NCBI GenBank assembly: GCA_963971165.1
Contig: OZ020194.1
Coordinates: forward strand, 82,523,353-82,587,352
DNA: 64,000 nucleotides
Source: Philopedon plagiatum
Lineage: Eukaryota > Arthropoda > Insecta > Coleoptera > Curculionidae
Reading direction: 5' to 3'
In this document: one piece after another, positions 1-11,734 of the stretch
How positions within the stretch are numbered: the first letter of the stretch is position 1
Layout of the letters: each line of letters opens with the position of its first letter
Translations under genes and position numbers: made by a program
The notes under the pieces: model-generated
Told to the model about the DNA's origin: nothing
Database searches by the model: none
What the model saw: the letters and a program-made list of their open reading frames with translations, nothing else

Positions 1-1890
1 CATTTATAAATATAGGTAATTAAAGCTGTTAAGCGATAAATCAATTTCAAGCAGTTTCAGTAAAAATAATGATAAAGGTAATGAAGACTGTCAAATACCA
101 GGCAGCCCAAATCATATACATATGTAACGATTTTAATGATTTTGTCATCAATGCAGCTCCGAACCTTGTAAGTGGCTTGCCACAACAAAATACTTTTTCG
201 TGTAACATACCATTTAATAATAAATCATTGTCCTTATTGCCTAGCAATATAAATGAAATCCTGAGGATCCTAGTTAACCTTAAAAAGAAAATGAGCACGT
301 AATATGACGAAATTTCATCAAACTTAGGTAATAAGTGTGCAGAAGAACTTGCAATTTCGTTATGCTACATTATTAATAATTCTTTTAAGTATGGTGTTTT
401 CCCCGATGATCTAAAGCCGTCTTTGGTGAAACCTCTACACAAAAAAGGTGATGCTACCTTACAGGAAAATTAGTGTCCAATCAGTCTGATTCCCACCTTC
501 TCAAAAATCCTTGAAATTGCCATGGCCTCAAGGTTTCTATCATTTTTTTTTATAGTGAAAAACTATTTAGCACTGCACAGTATGGCTACCTTAAAGATAA
601 GTCTGTTGAGACTGCTGTGTATGATTTCACCAATAGATTGCTGAAGGGATTTGAAGATCGATATTTGTCTATGGGTATATTTTTAGATTTGTCCAAAGCT
701 TTTGATAGCTTGGACCACTCCATTCTTTTGGATAAGCTTGAGCAGTACCTATGGTGTGCGAGGACCAGCACTACAATGGATCAACTCCTACCTAACAAAT
801 CATACGCAAAAAGTTGTTGCTGAGAGGGATGGGGAGCGATACTTCTCGGGGGAGGGAAAGCAGCAATTGGGGATTCCCCAGGGCAGTGTATTGGGACCTC
901 TGTTGTTTATTTTTTATGTAAACAATTTAGCATCAGAGGTTCTTATTCAACACTCCTATCTTGTCTCGTTTTCTGATGACACAAATATTTTAACAATTGG
1001 CTTCACTCCAGGCCTGTAGCCAGGTTTTGATTTTAGAGGGGGCAACTACAGTATTAGGGGGGCAAACATATGATGTAATATTTTTCTGGCAGACAAGACA
1101 ATGATTTCAGTGATTTTCTAGAGCAGGAAACTTTGCCTTTTAGAGTGGGCATCGACCACTCTGCCCCCCCCCCCCCCCCTACGAGCATGTTCCACTCTTT
1201 CCAAACTCCTCGGCATTTCCAGTGATCAGCTAAGAATGGCACAAGATTGGTTCTCTGAAAACAGACTGAATCTAAATGACAAAGCAAATTACTTGTGTTT
1301 CAGTGCTTCAGAACACAGCTGCGTAACAGGGACATTCATGATGGGTTCAGCTCGCTGCTCAGAGTGTGACCCTGGCCAAAAGCATAAAGTTTCTAGGTAC
1401 ATATATATAGACCGAAATCTTGACTGGGTATAGATCAAGTCCCAAGTATTTGTAAGAAAGTCAACTCAGCCAGCTATTTCTTAAGAGTAATGGCAAAATA
1501 CTTGGATCATAAAACACTTCGCATTATTTATTTTGCAAACATTCATTCTATTTTAAGGTTTGGGGTCATAAACGGGGAGGGGGGGGCGGGTGGTTGGGAG
1601 CATTGATGCCCCCAGGGTGTTCATTGCACAAAAGAGGGCAATACGGGCTTTATCTATGAAATATAGCGAATCATGCAGTAAATTCAGGGACCTCAACATC
1701 CTCACACTTCCAGGGCTTTACATGTGAGTGTCTAATATTTTTCTTCAAACACAGAAACCAATTTTCCCATTTAGAGGCAAATCGCCATTTTAACACCAGA
1801 CATCTGGATTTAAATGTGCCACTACATAGATTGTCTGGTACAGAGAGGGGACCTGCATATGGGAGTGTAAATTTTAAAGTTTAAGATTAA
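1..1890 (+). pseudogene. Decayed non-LTR retrotransposon (reverse transcriptase relic)
   Basis: Fragments of a LINE reverse transcriptase can be read in all three + frames. From about 270 the order is an LKKKMST.YDEI segment, then YLKDKSVETAVYDF, then DLSKAFDSLDHSILLDKL (block A with its catalytic Asp, near 690-750), GIPQGSVLGPLLFIFYVNNL (near 870-930) and SFSDDTNIL, which replaces the usual FADD box (near 970). Downstream, WFSENRLNLND (about 1245) and an APRVFIAQKRAIRALS segment (about 1610-1660) continue the C-terminal half. Stops and frameshifts are frequent, for example an in-frame stop at about 470, so it is dead. The element runs off the left edge. The GIPQGS and YVNNL boxes fit the Jockey/CR1 superfamily; the clade cannot be fixed by eye. 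Confidence 0.85.
1000..1205. mobile_element. Short insertion inside the LINE relic
   Basis: The reading frame of the reverse transcriptase is lost just after SFSDDTNIL and resumes at about 1205 with a segment leading into WFSENRLNLND. The ~200 bp between do not code for LINE protein. They contain CCAGGCCTGTAGCCAGG at about 1007, G-rich runs, and a homopolymer of about 18 C near 1162-1180. This looks like a fragment of a DNA transposon inserted in the LINE; I see no clear target duplication. Confidence 0.4.
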
Positions 1891-2863
1891 GTTTTAGTTT
1901 CCCTAACCACCTACATACATGTTATTATATTAAGATTTGTTCTTCGATATTCAGGTGAGAACAGTAAATTAAAGTTTACGCAAAACAAAATAACCTCTAT
2001 TTTTATTTAACAGCATCACGAACTCTTGAGAATTGTTGCAATTTAAAGTCTTAAGGGCATTTTGCACTAAAAGAACGAAGAAGTCTCACAGAACACTAAC
2101 AACAAACAATCCTAACCGGTGCATCCCAACAAAAATTAGTAGACAAATTTTGAATTCTGTTGAGGTAGGTATTTGCTTTAATACATAATATTGTAAGTTA
2201 AGTAGTGTAAATTCCGAGGTAAATTCATAATTTAACAGATTTTAATTAGACTCGTTGCATAAGAACTATACTACTTACATACGTTATATTTATTATAAAT
2301 AAATTATAAGTAAGTATAACAAATAGTACAAAAACAATTTACAACAAAAAAAACTGTTTTTTATTCTTGGCCTTATAATAACAACAAAAGGTTAAAAATG
2401 ACTTACCAAAAATTATACCATGTCGGTGTGAAAGTGGAAATGAGTTTCAAAAGAATTTGTGTTAAATCCAGTTAAAAATATTTGCTGAAACCTGAAAAAC
2501 CACAGCTGAAAACACCCGAACTGAAATGTTCGAACTGAAAATAAAAATAATTGACCAATGAACGTGAAGCTATTACATGAATGACAGGAGGTACAGCCCA
2601 GAAAATCTATTGGTCAGGCAAATTTCAGTGTGGTAATTTAACCAGCTGTATGCTCTTTATTTTTAAGAACTCGTCTGAAACGCTACTAACGGTAAAATAC
2701 ATCTAGCTTATTTTATTTTTATGATGGAAATAATTGTAGTATTAACCAAAAACCGAAAGATAGAAGTTTCGGCCTGTTGTCGACGCTTCTTGGAGTATTT
2801 GGTTTTGTCTCTCTTTTACTTTGAAATGACTTATTATAGTTTGGCGCACTGTGGGCACAGATA
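1891..2863. other. Intergenic, no gene recognised
   Basis: AT-rich sequence between the LINE relic and the fold-back element. No convincing reading frame, tRNA or repeat structure was seen. Confidence 0.5.
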
Positions 2864-2871
2864 ATAAGTCC
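2864..2871. repeat. 8-bp target site duplication (left copy)
   Basis: ATAAGTCC directly precedes the left inverted repeat and recurs exactly at 4128-4135 right after the other end, as expected for an insertion that duplicates 8 bp. Confidence 0.7.
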
Positions 2872-4127
2872 GGTAATTATTGATATTACTGTAAACAGCG
2901 AATTTTTTCATGAAATTTTGCACAGACCCTAATTTTGGGTCGTAGAACACGAATCCGAAGTCAGTTTTTGGCGGTCTCGAATGGTTTTTCCGCAAAAAAT
3001 TTTTTTAACTTTTAGGTTACCTTTTTTTATAGATTCCTTTAAGTTTCGACACTTTCACTTAAACATATCTGTAAACTTATAATTTTTATTTTATTTCGTC
3101 ACACAAAACACCACATTTAGCCAAAAATAGTTAAGAAAATTGCTTTTTCCTATATAAAATTCCATTGTATTTGGTAGTAGACGCCATTACGTTCCCAGCT
3201 GTCAAATGTCCGGCGTTGCCAGGTTTACTTATTTTTCAAGACAAAGTTGTAAATTAGGAATAATAAAAAGTTGGCGGGAAAATGCGAAAATGAACCAAAT
3301 TTAACCAAAAGGGCAAAAAGATGACCCCAACCAACACCCTGGGGCACCGATCCCTCTTCGCCTGCGAGGAAAGAGACTGGTCAGGGCCCCTAACCAGGTG
3401 CTAACCCTGTTCCGACCTTAGGGTGCCCTCCGATCCACCGTTCGTATCAAAAACTTTTCTAAGTCGGTGAATTAGGTGACAGATCTAATATTTTCGATAT
3501 AACGGTGGTATAACGGTGGATCGGAGGGCACCCTAAGGTCGGAGCAGGGTTAGCACCTGGTTAGGGGCCCTGACCAGTCTCTTTCCTCGCAGGCGAAGAG
3601 GGATCGGTGCCCCAGGGTGTTGGTTGGGGTCATCTTTTTGCCCTTTTAGGGAAAATAAAATGCTATCTGTCTTATTTTACTCTCATATTGCCATCTCTTT
3701 TTTTGGATTTATTTATGGCCGGAAATTGTTAAAATTTGCGAGAAAAATGTTTTGTAAACGTGGCAACGCCGGAAAATTGACAGCTGACAAAATAATGACG
3801 TCTAGAGCGATAAAATGGAATTTTCTATAGAAAACAGCAATTTTCTTAGCTATTTTTGCCTAAATGTGGTGTTTTGTGTGACGAAAACTAATAAAAATTA
3901 TAAGTTTACAGATATGTTGAAGTGAAAGTGTCGAAACTTAAAGGAATCTATAACAAAAAGGTAACCTAAAAGTTAACCTAAAAGTTTTCCAAAAACAATT
4001 TTTTTTTGGAAAAACCATACGAGACCGCCAAAAGCTGACTTCGGATTCGTGTTCTACGACCCAAAATTAGGGTCTGTGCAAAATTTCATGAAAAAATTCG
4101 CTGTTTACAGTAATATCAATAATTACC
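2872..4127. mobile_element. Fold-back DNA element with 8-bp target duplication
   Basis: The two ends are inverted copies: GGTAATTATTGATATTACTG at 2872 matches the complement of the sequence ending at 4127. The inverted relation continues inward for most of the element, including the stretch naming ACACGAATCCGAAGTC and the AGTGAAAGTGTCGAAACTTAA segment, but with substitutions and indels. The middle holds a nearly perfect 136-bp GC-rich inverted pair. No transposase is encoded. The 8-bp duplication and GG-starting end would fit hAT, P or Merlin type transposition, but the class is not decided. A diverged relative lies at 56565-58946. Confidence 0.8.
3307..3647. repeat. GC-rich 136-bp hairpin core
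   Basis: Left arm 3307-3442 and right arm 3512-3647 are reverse complements with one mismatch (GTTCC versus GCTCC), separated by a 69-bp AT-rich loop. The arms are much richer in G+C than the surroundings and far better conserved between each other than the outer arms of the same element, which carry many differences. They contain no long open frame that I recognise. Transcription would give a long double-stranded RNA hairpin. Confidence 0.85.
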
Positions 4128-4135
4128 ATAAGTCC
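4128..4135. repeat. 8-bp target site duplication (right copy)
   Basis: ATAAGTCC, identical to 2864-2871, immediately follows the right end of the fold-back element. Confidence 0.7.
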
Positions 4136-4448
4136 TTTGGTTTTGACCCAAAACTCTTATTTTTGCTGTATCGTCTCAAGGAAGCTCCAATTTAAGTTGT
4201 ATTTTGCACGAAAAGGCACGGGTAGTTCCTACCTTATCCAACCGAAATGCGAAAAGAAATCTGTGCTATTAAAGATCCGGCGTCGGACCTTTATACCCGA
4301 CTTTATACACAGGTGATAATTGACGTTCGTTAAGTGTTTTAGGTTAGAAAAGTAGACCTACTACCTACCCCAGTTGTCTTTAATCAATTTTCCAGTTTAG
4401 CTTCAAAAAGTATTAGTTTCTTGATATCTTAAATAGCCAGACACCAAA

Positions 4449-7400
4449 ATGAATAAAATTACGAACGTGCTAATGAAACCGCTTGAAAAATCAATATACC
4501 TGAAGCCTTACACAATGCATTTTATCCAAAATGGAGCAAAGAAAACTTGGGATTTACTGGGAATTCACGATAGTGTAGCTATAATTATATTTAATGTAAC
4601 AAGAAATGTATTAATTCTGGTAAAGCAGTTTAGACCGGCTGTATACTTGGGGACAATTCCTTCAGAAGATCGTAGAATGGACTATGAAATTGATACAAAG
4701 AAGTATCCTCCAGAAAATGGTATAACAATAGAGTTGTGTGCTGGCATTGTAGACAAAAATCTTTCTTTAGCTGAGATTGCAAAAGAAGAAATTTTTGAAG
4801 AATGTGGCTATGATGTTCCTGTCTCTTCATTGCAATTTATAGGTAAGTATAACATACTCGTATAGGTACTTTATATGTCTTAATTTTGTAATTTAATACC
4901 TATTTTTATATCTGATATAGGTATTTAAAAAAAAGTGTAAGGTATTTAAATACATATGACATATTTCAAATAGTTATAGATATTTTACAAAGAAGATACT
5001 TAATTTTTTCATATGAATATTGGATAAACAACAACAAACCCATTTATGATTTCGCTCTTAAATAAATAAAATGTTTAAACTTTCACGTTCAGATTCACTA
5101 AGAAGGTCGAAAGAAGGTTTAAGATTTAGTACTGGTTTAAATTAAGATCTGGTTGGTCAATTATGTTTTGACAAGTTTTTGTCCTGTCATTGTTAATAAG
5201 TCGTCATTTGCTTGCTTTCCAAATGATTTTCGTCTTGGAATGGATTGCTAGATTAAATTTTGTTCTATTATTGTCGAGATTATTGTCGAAAGTACATACT
5301 AAAATTGCCATTTTTATTATAAATTTGTGAAAAACTCAGAAACAAATTAATAGTATAAAACTTAGTTGTCTTATTCCTACACATGTCAGTTTAAAACTTT
5401 TGGTTGTCAGATTAGACCGGACTAGTGTTGGAGAATCTGGCCATCAGTGTTCTTAAGTATTTGTTTCTTGTGAAATATAAAAAAGTTCTTCCATATTTCT
5501 ATTTTCAATTATCAATTTCTACTTTTGTCAGAAGTTTAGAGATAATTATGTACTTATAAGAATTATGTAATCCAGTACCTGTTTTAAATCTGTATCTAAG
5601 TACTGAGAGTTAAGTACACATAGGTAAGTAGTTTTTACATGTAAGTAGGTAGGTACATACTGTCAATTCATAAACAATATTTATTTTAAACCATTGTTCT
5701 TTTTTTTATATCCTATGTTGTATGCTCATGTGAATGCTAAGATCATTATGTGATTTATAGACATTAGATCTTACAATCGTAATCCTAATTTGTCCTATAT
5801 AAATAGAATTTTTGCTATGCAACTTTAGATGAAACATTATTACCTACTTAAATAGTAAATTTTTTGACATTTTGTCCACTATATTTAGAAGTCATTTTGA
5901 TGAAGTCGAACTCTATGCATACTTCATTTTAATGCTAAAAGGAATTAGGTATTTTATTTAAACAAATACTATACAACTTTTTGATCTTTTAGGTAATAAG
6001 CATGGCAAGTAATTGGGCATGTCATCGTGATCAAGCTATATTTTTTCAAATCTTAGCTAGTTTAAGATGTTTGAAAAATGCAAAAGATTGAGAGAACTTT
6101 CTAAATGACATCCTTGTCTAGAAAACTTTAAAGAAACACATTAGATTTTTTAATACTAAATGTTGATTAACCCTCGGATTAACCTAAAACAAGTATTTCT
6201 TTTAATATAATCCTAAGGATTCTGGGAAAGTGTTCCCAAGAAATAACTATATTGTTACAACAAAACTTGTCACAAGTTGTTTATTTGCTCAGGTTTGCTA
6301 ATACTGTCATGCTTGTCAGCAAATCAGTAATGTAAACCAATAATTCATAATGAGGAGTCAGAGTCTAATAATATAAAAATGATTTGATAATTCTGAAATT
6401 TTATTAAGTACCTACTTAAATGTAAAACATCATTTTTCCTGAGGTTTTCAAATTTTACTGTTTTACTTAATTTTTTTTAATGATTACCAAGAATAATCTC
6501 GAAATGGTTTTATTATGCAACCAGATAAATTATTACTTATTTTATTAATTTATCTCTTTTACTATATCATGCAATAGATAAAAGACTACGCGATCTTCCC
6601 TGTTTTAAAGGTCAGAACGCCTTATTTAAAGGCCAAATTTATTAAAATAAATGGTCTATATATTTATTTATTATATAAATATTATAATAAATAAATATTT
6701 TACTTCTTTACTAGTAAAAGAATATATTTTCAAATAGGTACCATTCTTATTGTTTGTTTTTTTATTTACATTGTTGTTACTAATAAGTTATTTGCTATGA
6801 AAATCTGTAACTTTCCATAAAAGTAGTATAATTCATTATGGTCCTGGTAAGTATTGGGTGTTGAACACTTTGAAGAGCAAGTTTTGTTAAATAGGGAATA
6901 TGCATATCCCAAATAAATCTGAAATATTTTTTTATATTTCTACATAAATTAAATGTTTATGGTGGTTGTTGTTATTTACTGCAAATTTTCGCGCGAATTT
7001 CGAAACTTGTAAAACGTGATCCCATTCTGTGTCATCAAAAGTGAATTTATGACTCATAATGAGTACTTGGCAAATTTGAGTGTTGTAGGGTCATCGAAAA
7101 ATCAATAAAGATGGCATCTAATGCCAATGCCATCTAATTTGTCGGAAAAAATCAAGAAAATTCTGTTTTTACCCCTTAAATACGCTCCTGGATGGGCCAT
7201 TCGGTATTCATTTTAAAGTGTGATTATCCCTTTATAGGATAGTGTTCAAAAATTGGAAAAAAATTAGATAAGAAAAAATACAGAATAGGTCAAATGTACC
7301 GATGTCGAGGGCAAAGAGAGTTAGAAAATTGAAATTTAATCGGCGATTTCTCCCTCCCTATAAAGAATGAAGAAACTACAAAATATGGATGGAATGTATT

Positions 7401-9521
7401 TCGACGAGCTCTTTCCAATGACGTATTTTAATTTGAACCATTTTGACCCCACAAAAAAATAAAAACCTTGAAATATTTGGGCCAAAAATCTAAATTTCCA
7501 GTTTTTTCCAAATATACCTATCCATTTTCCACTGATTTTAGGTTAAGGTAAATGTGTTACAAAAGGAAAGTTTTGAGATTTTAAAGTTTCACTTATGAAT
7601 CCGTCTGTCGATCCGACGTTTTGTTTTCGAGTTAGTAGGTACCAAAGAGGGGTCTGCAAATGGCATTTTTCGACCTAAAAAAACTTGCCATTTTCCGATC
7701 CTCACCAGTTTCAGTGGTTTCAACCCCCGAAAATTTACATCGATTTAATTCACTTTTGCGACCTGTACCCGATTTCAAGGGAAATCGCGGAAATTTCGAA
7801 TTTGGCGTTTAAAAGCTCCGAAACGAAACATCCTGTACAACTGAATTTTTTACCGAAGCTAGTTGAACTATTCTTCTATCAAAAAAAAATCGATTGCTCC
7901 CCTCTGACTGTTTCCGAGAAAAACAAACCTGTTCGACTTTAGGTTAAGCTTCACGTTAACATTAGATTGACACTTATTTTTGCTGATCTCCTGACGTCAT
8001 TATTTATTAAGAACAAATGGCTGCTTTTTAAATTGTAATAAACTATACCGAAAAGTAAACATTTTTTGAGCTAAACTATCCTAGTAATTTTCCTCAAAAT
8101 ATTTTTTTTTGGGTTTGTAATGACTTTATGCAAAAAAAATATGTGCATATTCCTTATTGCAAAGTTCTCTTTATTTTTGAATTACAGGCCATGTCAGTTC
8201 GCTAAGGGTATTTATAAAATACGTTCTTAAGTAAAAAAATCGCTTTTATCTTTTTTTTTCTAGTGGTAGAACAGTACGCAGTTCGCTATTCAGAAATGAG
8301 AGCATAAAGGGTTTTAAATTGGAAGAAAATTTTAGATACCTGATCCTATTGTTTTTACTAAAAAAGTCTTGAAAAATCTTAAAGAAAGCAATTACCTAAT
8401 CCTTTAAGATATTACAATTGAATTTTAAAGTTTTTCTTTAAAACTGCGCGCAGCAACAAAATCGACAGACGAGACGCAGACGCACAGTGATTCATTTTTA
8501 TATTCTAGATGGACAAAAATTAGCAAACACGGGATTTTTAAGAAAACGGTAATCCGCCATCTTGTGGCGTCCGCTATGTTGGGTTTAGAATGACGTCACA
8601 CAGCTTATAGTATTCTACTCGTCAAACCCTTTCATTTGATACAAATGTCAAGGGGGTTGTGAAAAAAAGTTAATCCGCCATCTTGTGGCGGCCGCCATAT
8701 TGGGTTTGGAATGACATCACATAGCTTTTCGTATTCTACTCGTGAAACCCTTTCATTTGATGCCCATATCAAGGGGATTGTGAATAAAAAGGTAATCCGC
8801 CATCTTGGGGCGTCCACCATATTGGATTTAGAACAATATTAAATATACTATATTGCATTGTCACCTTACTTATACACGTGTACAAAATTTCAAAGCTCTA
8901 GCTTAATTAGACTAGTCGAAATTTTGATTGCAATATGTGACCTAAACATACTAACATACATACATACTAACAGGTGGAGTTAAAAAAAGCTTGTAATTAG
9001 ATTTATTAACCAATAAAATACACCTACATACAAAATTTGATGTCTATCTTTACTAATAGCACAGATCCATATAGCTACTATATGGATCTGTGCTAATAGC
9101 AAAGATATTTGCCGATACTAAGACTTTTCGGACACCCTGTATAGAAAATAACTAAGCAACAATATTGTTAAAAAACAAAATAGTACTAAAATAGGCATTG
9201 AATATTACTTTTTAGTTCATTAGATAATAACATGCCACCCAACATTGTTTTTTCATAATTAAATTTTTAGGACAATATCGATCTGGCGTGGGTACATCTG
9301 CAGCTCTGCAAACAGCATTTTACTGTGAAGTTACTGATGATATGAAAATATCCCAAGGTGGAGGAACTGAAGAAGAATTAATAGAAGTAGTTGAGATGAC
9401 TGTTGATGATATTAAAAAATATGTAACACAAGATTCTGTTATTAATAGTCCTCCAAGTTTTCTGTTTGGTATTTACTGGTTTCTTTTGAACAAAGTGCCT
9501 GCAAAGAGTGCAGAGTTGTAA
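4449..9521 (+). CDS. NUDT14: Nudix hydrolase, UDP-sugar pyrophosphatase (NUDT14-like), two exons
   Basis: Join 4449-4842 and 9271-9521, 214 residues, close to the 222 of human NUDT14. The family hydrolyses UDP-glucose and related sugar nucleotides, such as ADP-ribose, in the cytosol. Exon 1 encodes an N-terminal part with YTMHFIQNGAKKTWDLLGIHD and VLILVKQFRPAVYLG, then the Nudix box at about residues 103-127 (CAGIVD..LSLAEIAKEEIFEECGYD) with the acidic metal-binding residues present. The donor is AG|GTAAGT at 4843 and the acceptor TTTTTAG|G at 9270; joining them completes a Gly codon and reads FIGQYRSGVGTSAALQTAFY. Exon 2 ends in PPSFLFGIYWFLLNKV, the usual family tail. ATG at 4449 is the first in frame and matches the family start. 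The 4428-bp intron is filled with repeats. The gene looks intact. Confidence 0.92.
5085..5440 (+). repeat. Dispersed repeat family R1, copy 1
   Basis: Lies in the NUDT14 intron. It begins ACGTTCAGATTCACTAAGAAGG, passes through TTTAGTACTGGTTTAAATTA and TCCTGTCATTGTTAATAAG, and ends near TTAGACCGGACTAG. The same sequence recurs in the same orientation near 49928, 55718 and 62733. It has no clear inverted ends, coding capacity or poly-A tail. Confidence 0.75.
8549..8834. repeat. Tandem repeat, unit about 121 bp, 2.4 copies
   Basis: AATCCGCCATCTTG occurs at 8551, 8672 and 8794, spacing 121 and 122. Each unit continues with a GCCGCCATATTGGGTTT-like stretch, ATGACGTCACA and CCCTTTCATTTGAT. The third copy is cut after about 40 bp. 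It lies inside the NUDT14 intron. ATGACGTCA in the first unit is CRE-like, but no regulatory role can be claimed. Confidence 0.85.
8835..8995. mobile_element. Possible transposon tail attached to the tandem repeat
   Basis: The sequence directly after the truncated third tandem copy (TTGCATTGTCACC...ACACGTGTACAAAATTTCAAA...) ends in short CATACTAACATACATACATA repeats followed by ACAGGTGGAGTTAAAA. Such microsatellite-like ends are typical of SINE, LINE or Helitron-derived tails. No coding sequence was seen, so the class is open. Confidence 0.35.
9060..9092. repeat. Perfect 15-bp palindrome with 3-bp loop
   Basis: CACAGATCCATATAG at 9060-9074 and its exact complement at 9078-9092 flank the loop CTA. 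It lies in the NUDT14 intron 178 bp before exon 2. It may be a remnant of a small inverted-repeat element. Confidence 0.7.
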
Positions 9522-11143
9522 AATTAGAAGCTTGCATTAGGTACATTCCATATTTCATAGACAATGTGCAAATTTTAAGTAAATGAACCAAATACATACA
9601 CTTCTTGTTCTTGTGATTTTATGTATATATAACTCAAATATAATTTATTTATATTACAGAGCTTTTTTGGTAATATGTCTTGTATATTTACTGTTACTGT
9701 ATACTCCAATTTACTGGTCACTTGTGTTTGATATTTGACAAACAAATGACGTTGATCAAGTGGTAAAAACAGTACCTAACTGCTAAATTTCTCCAAATTT
9801 GCAGTTTATGGTGAGCAATAATATCCCTTAGTTCACCCCGTATTTACCTTTCTATCTTCCTGTTTGTGAATTGAATAAACTTGCCTTCTGATCAGGTTTG
9901 CTCAGTTAAACAAACCTTATCCTGATCCAGGTTTGCTTAGTTTGTCAAACTTAACCTCTGATTAGGCTTACTTAGTTGAACAAACATTATTCTGATCACC
10001 TTTGTAAAGCAAAACTAGAAGGGTGTAAGATTAATAACGCCATTTGGTCCTTCCATAATCTTGCGAAAGAATTTAAAAATTTGAATTTAGTCAATGGCTG
10101 GTCAAACTTTATCGCACAGTCTGAATTAGTATTCCTTTCATGCCTGATAGCTATAACTCCTTTGGGTAATTATCCATCTAGGGCCGCATTTATATATATT
10201 CTTTATTCTTAATTGGTAATTCTTATTAATGTGTTTTTCTTCTTTCGTATTTAAATTTCAATAATTTCATATTTGTAAACATTAGGAAATAAGCATAAAT
10301 AATATAAATTAGGGATAAACAAAGGGTACAAACCTGTCCTAAGATTATTGTCTAACATTGACTGCTAGCTGCTTTTCACTTAAGAAAACAACCGTTATCA
10401 GTTACAAATCATTTAATAAATAATTTAAAATAAGTACATATCCGATGTTAACCTTACAGAAATATAAATTGCAACTTATTTGTAGAAATGTAATGTGTAA
10501 ATCTGTCATCAGTGGTTGAAGGTCTGGTAGCACCTGAGTAGAGTAGGTGACAACTAATCATAGAAACTCGGTAAAAAATCTAGCTTGAGCTATACTATAA
10601 AGTGACTTGGAAGATACCCAATCTAAAGATTGCTTGCGTCCTTATATTTTAGTTTTTGCAGGTTTTGATAAAAGCGAATCAAGGCTGAGTTGATATGCTT
10701 TTAGTTAACAGAAAATGCAAAGCTCAGTAAATTGTATCAGTAGGAATATGCAATAAACACAGGCGCTGTTTAACCAAAGAAGAAGAAAATTTTATTTTCC
10801 TCACCCAGTATTACAGATTTTAACGTTCAGATATGTATTCCAAAGATAAATGTAAGGGTTTTTTTTTGTAAAAATGATAACACTCTCCCTGATTATTGAT
10901 ATAATGGGTATCAAGAAAAATATGGATTATCGTATAGGTTTTTTACAGATATGGTTTACCGAGTACCCTTTTCATATTCTATCTATCTCATAAAATCTGT
11001 TAGAGGAAAATAAATTTTTCTATGAAATTAGGAGTATATGTATATGTAAACTAACCTATCACTTTAAGGATCTATTTTTTTAAATAGAAGATACTTAATA
11101 TACATATTATTTCGTTGCAACTACGAGGTATAACCCGGTTATA
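9522..11143. other. NUDT14 3' flank, intergenic
   Basis: Downstream of the NUDT14 stop. AATAAA at 9874-9879 is the first clear polyadenylation signal seen and would give a 3' UTR of about 360 bases. From 9885 to 10000 there is a degenerate tandem repeat of about 35 bp (CTGATCAGGTTTGCTCAGTT and two diverged copies). The rest is AT-rich without a recognisable gene. Confidence 0.5.
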
Positions 11144-11305
11144 TGAATAGCCGTTCGGCGCACCGTGGTCTGTTAAGCCAGCTTAGAGAGTCCTCTTAGT
11201 CTTAGACAGTTTATGCTTCAGACAGTGTATTAGGTCATAGTCTAAAAGCGGCGCAAGTTTATGCCGGCTTAACAGACTATAGTACGAACGGCAAAGGCTA
11301 TTAAT
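11144..11305. mobile_element. Short inverted-repeat element (MITE-like)
   Basis: AATAGCCGTTCGG...GTCTGTTAAGCC at the left is mirrored by GGCTTAACAGAC...CGAACGGCAAAGGCTATT at the right, about 160 bp in total. The ends are imperfect and I see no certain target duplication. It sits just outside the left end of the 11321 Tc1-like element. Confidence 0.55.
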
Positions 11306-11734
11306 ACAATGCGATTTATACACTGACCGGCACGAAAAACGGGCACTTTAATATTTTAACGAATTTTAAACCTCCATAACTTTTTTGTTTTTGAACCGAT
11401 TTTAATGATCTTTTAAGAAATTGGTAGGTTATTTTATAGACATAAACTCATTTTAAATTGAACAGAAAATAGTATCTATGTCATATTATACGAGGAAAAA
11501 CAATATGTTGTTTTTTAAGCTTAAATTTGAAACACCCTGTGGAGATATTGGACAAGCCAGAAAATTTCAAAAGTGATAAGCTGTCAAAGTTTGACTTTTT
11601 TCAATATCTTGTTTTTGATTCATCTCAATAGCTTTATTTTTGTCAGAGCTAATGATGTTTAAAAAAACACTAATAATGTCAGATGTCATTCAAAAAACAG
11701 AATCATTGTGTTGCCAATAATTACTCTGGCAAAG

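Noticed and set aside
3624..3830. 68-codon open frame
   Set aside because: Lies across the right arm of the fold-back element; no protein features and explained by the inverted repeat.
8632..8820. 62-codon frame on the - strand
   Set aside because: Produced by the 121-bp tandem repeat.
8549..8834. CRISPR-like spaced repeats
   Set aside because: Unit is 121 bp with no spacer structure, in a eukaryotic intron; it is a plain tandem repeat.
9060..9092. Palindrome as a terminator or operator
   Set aside because: The window is eukaryotic; a bacterial terminator or operator does not apply.
11144..11305. tRNA or hairpin RNA gene
   Set aside because: No cloverleaf or A/B box; better explained by inverted transposon ends.
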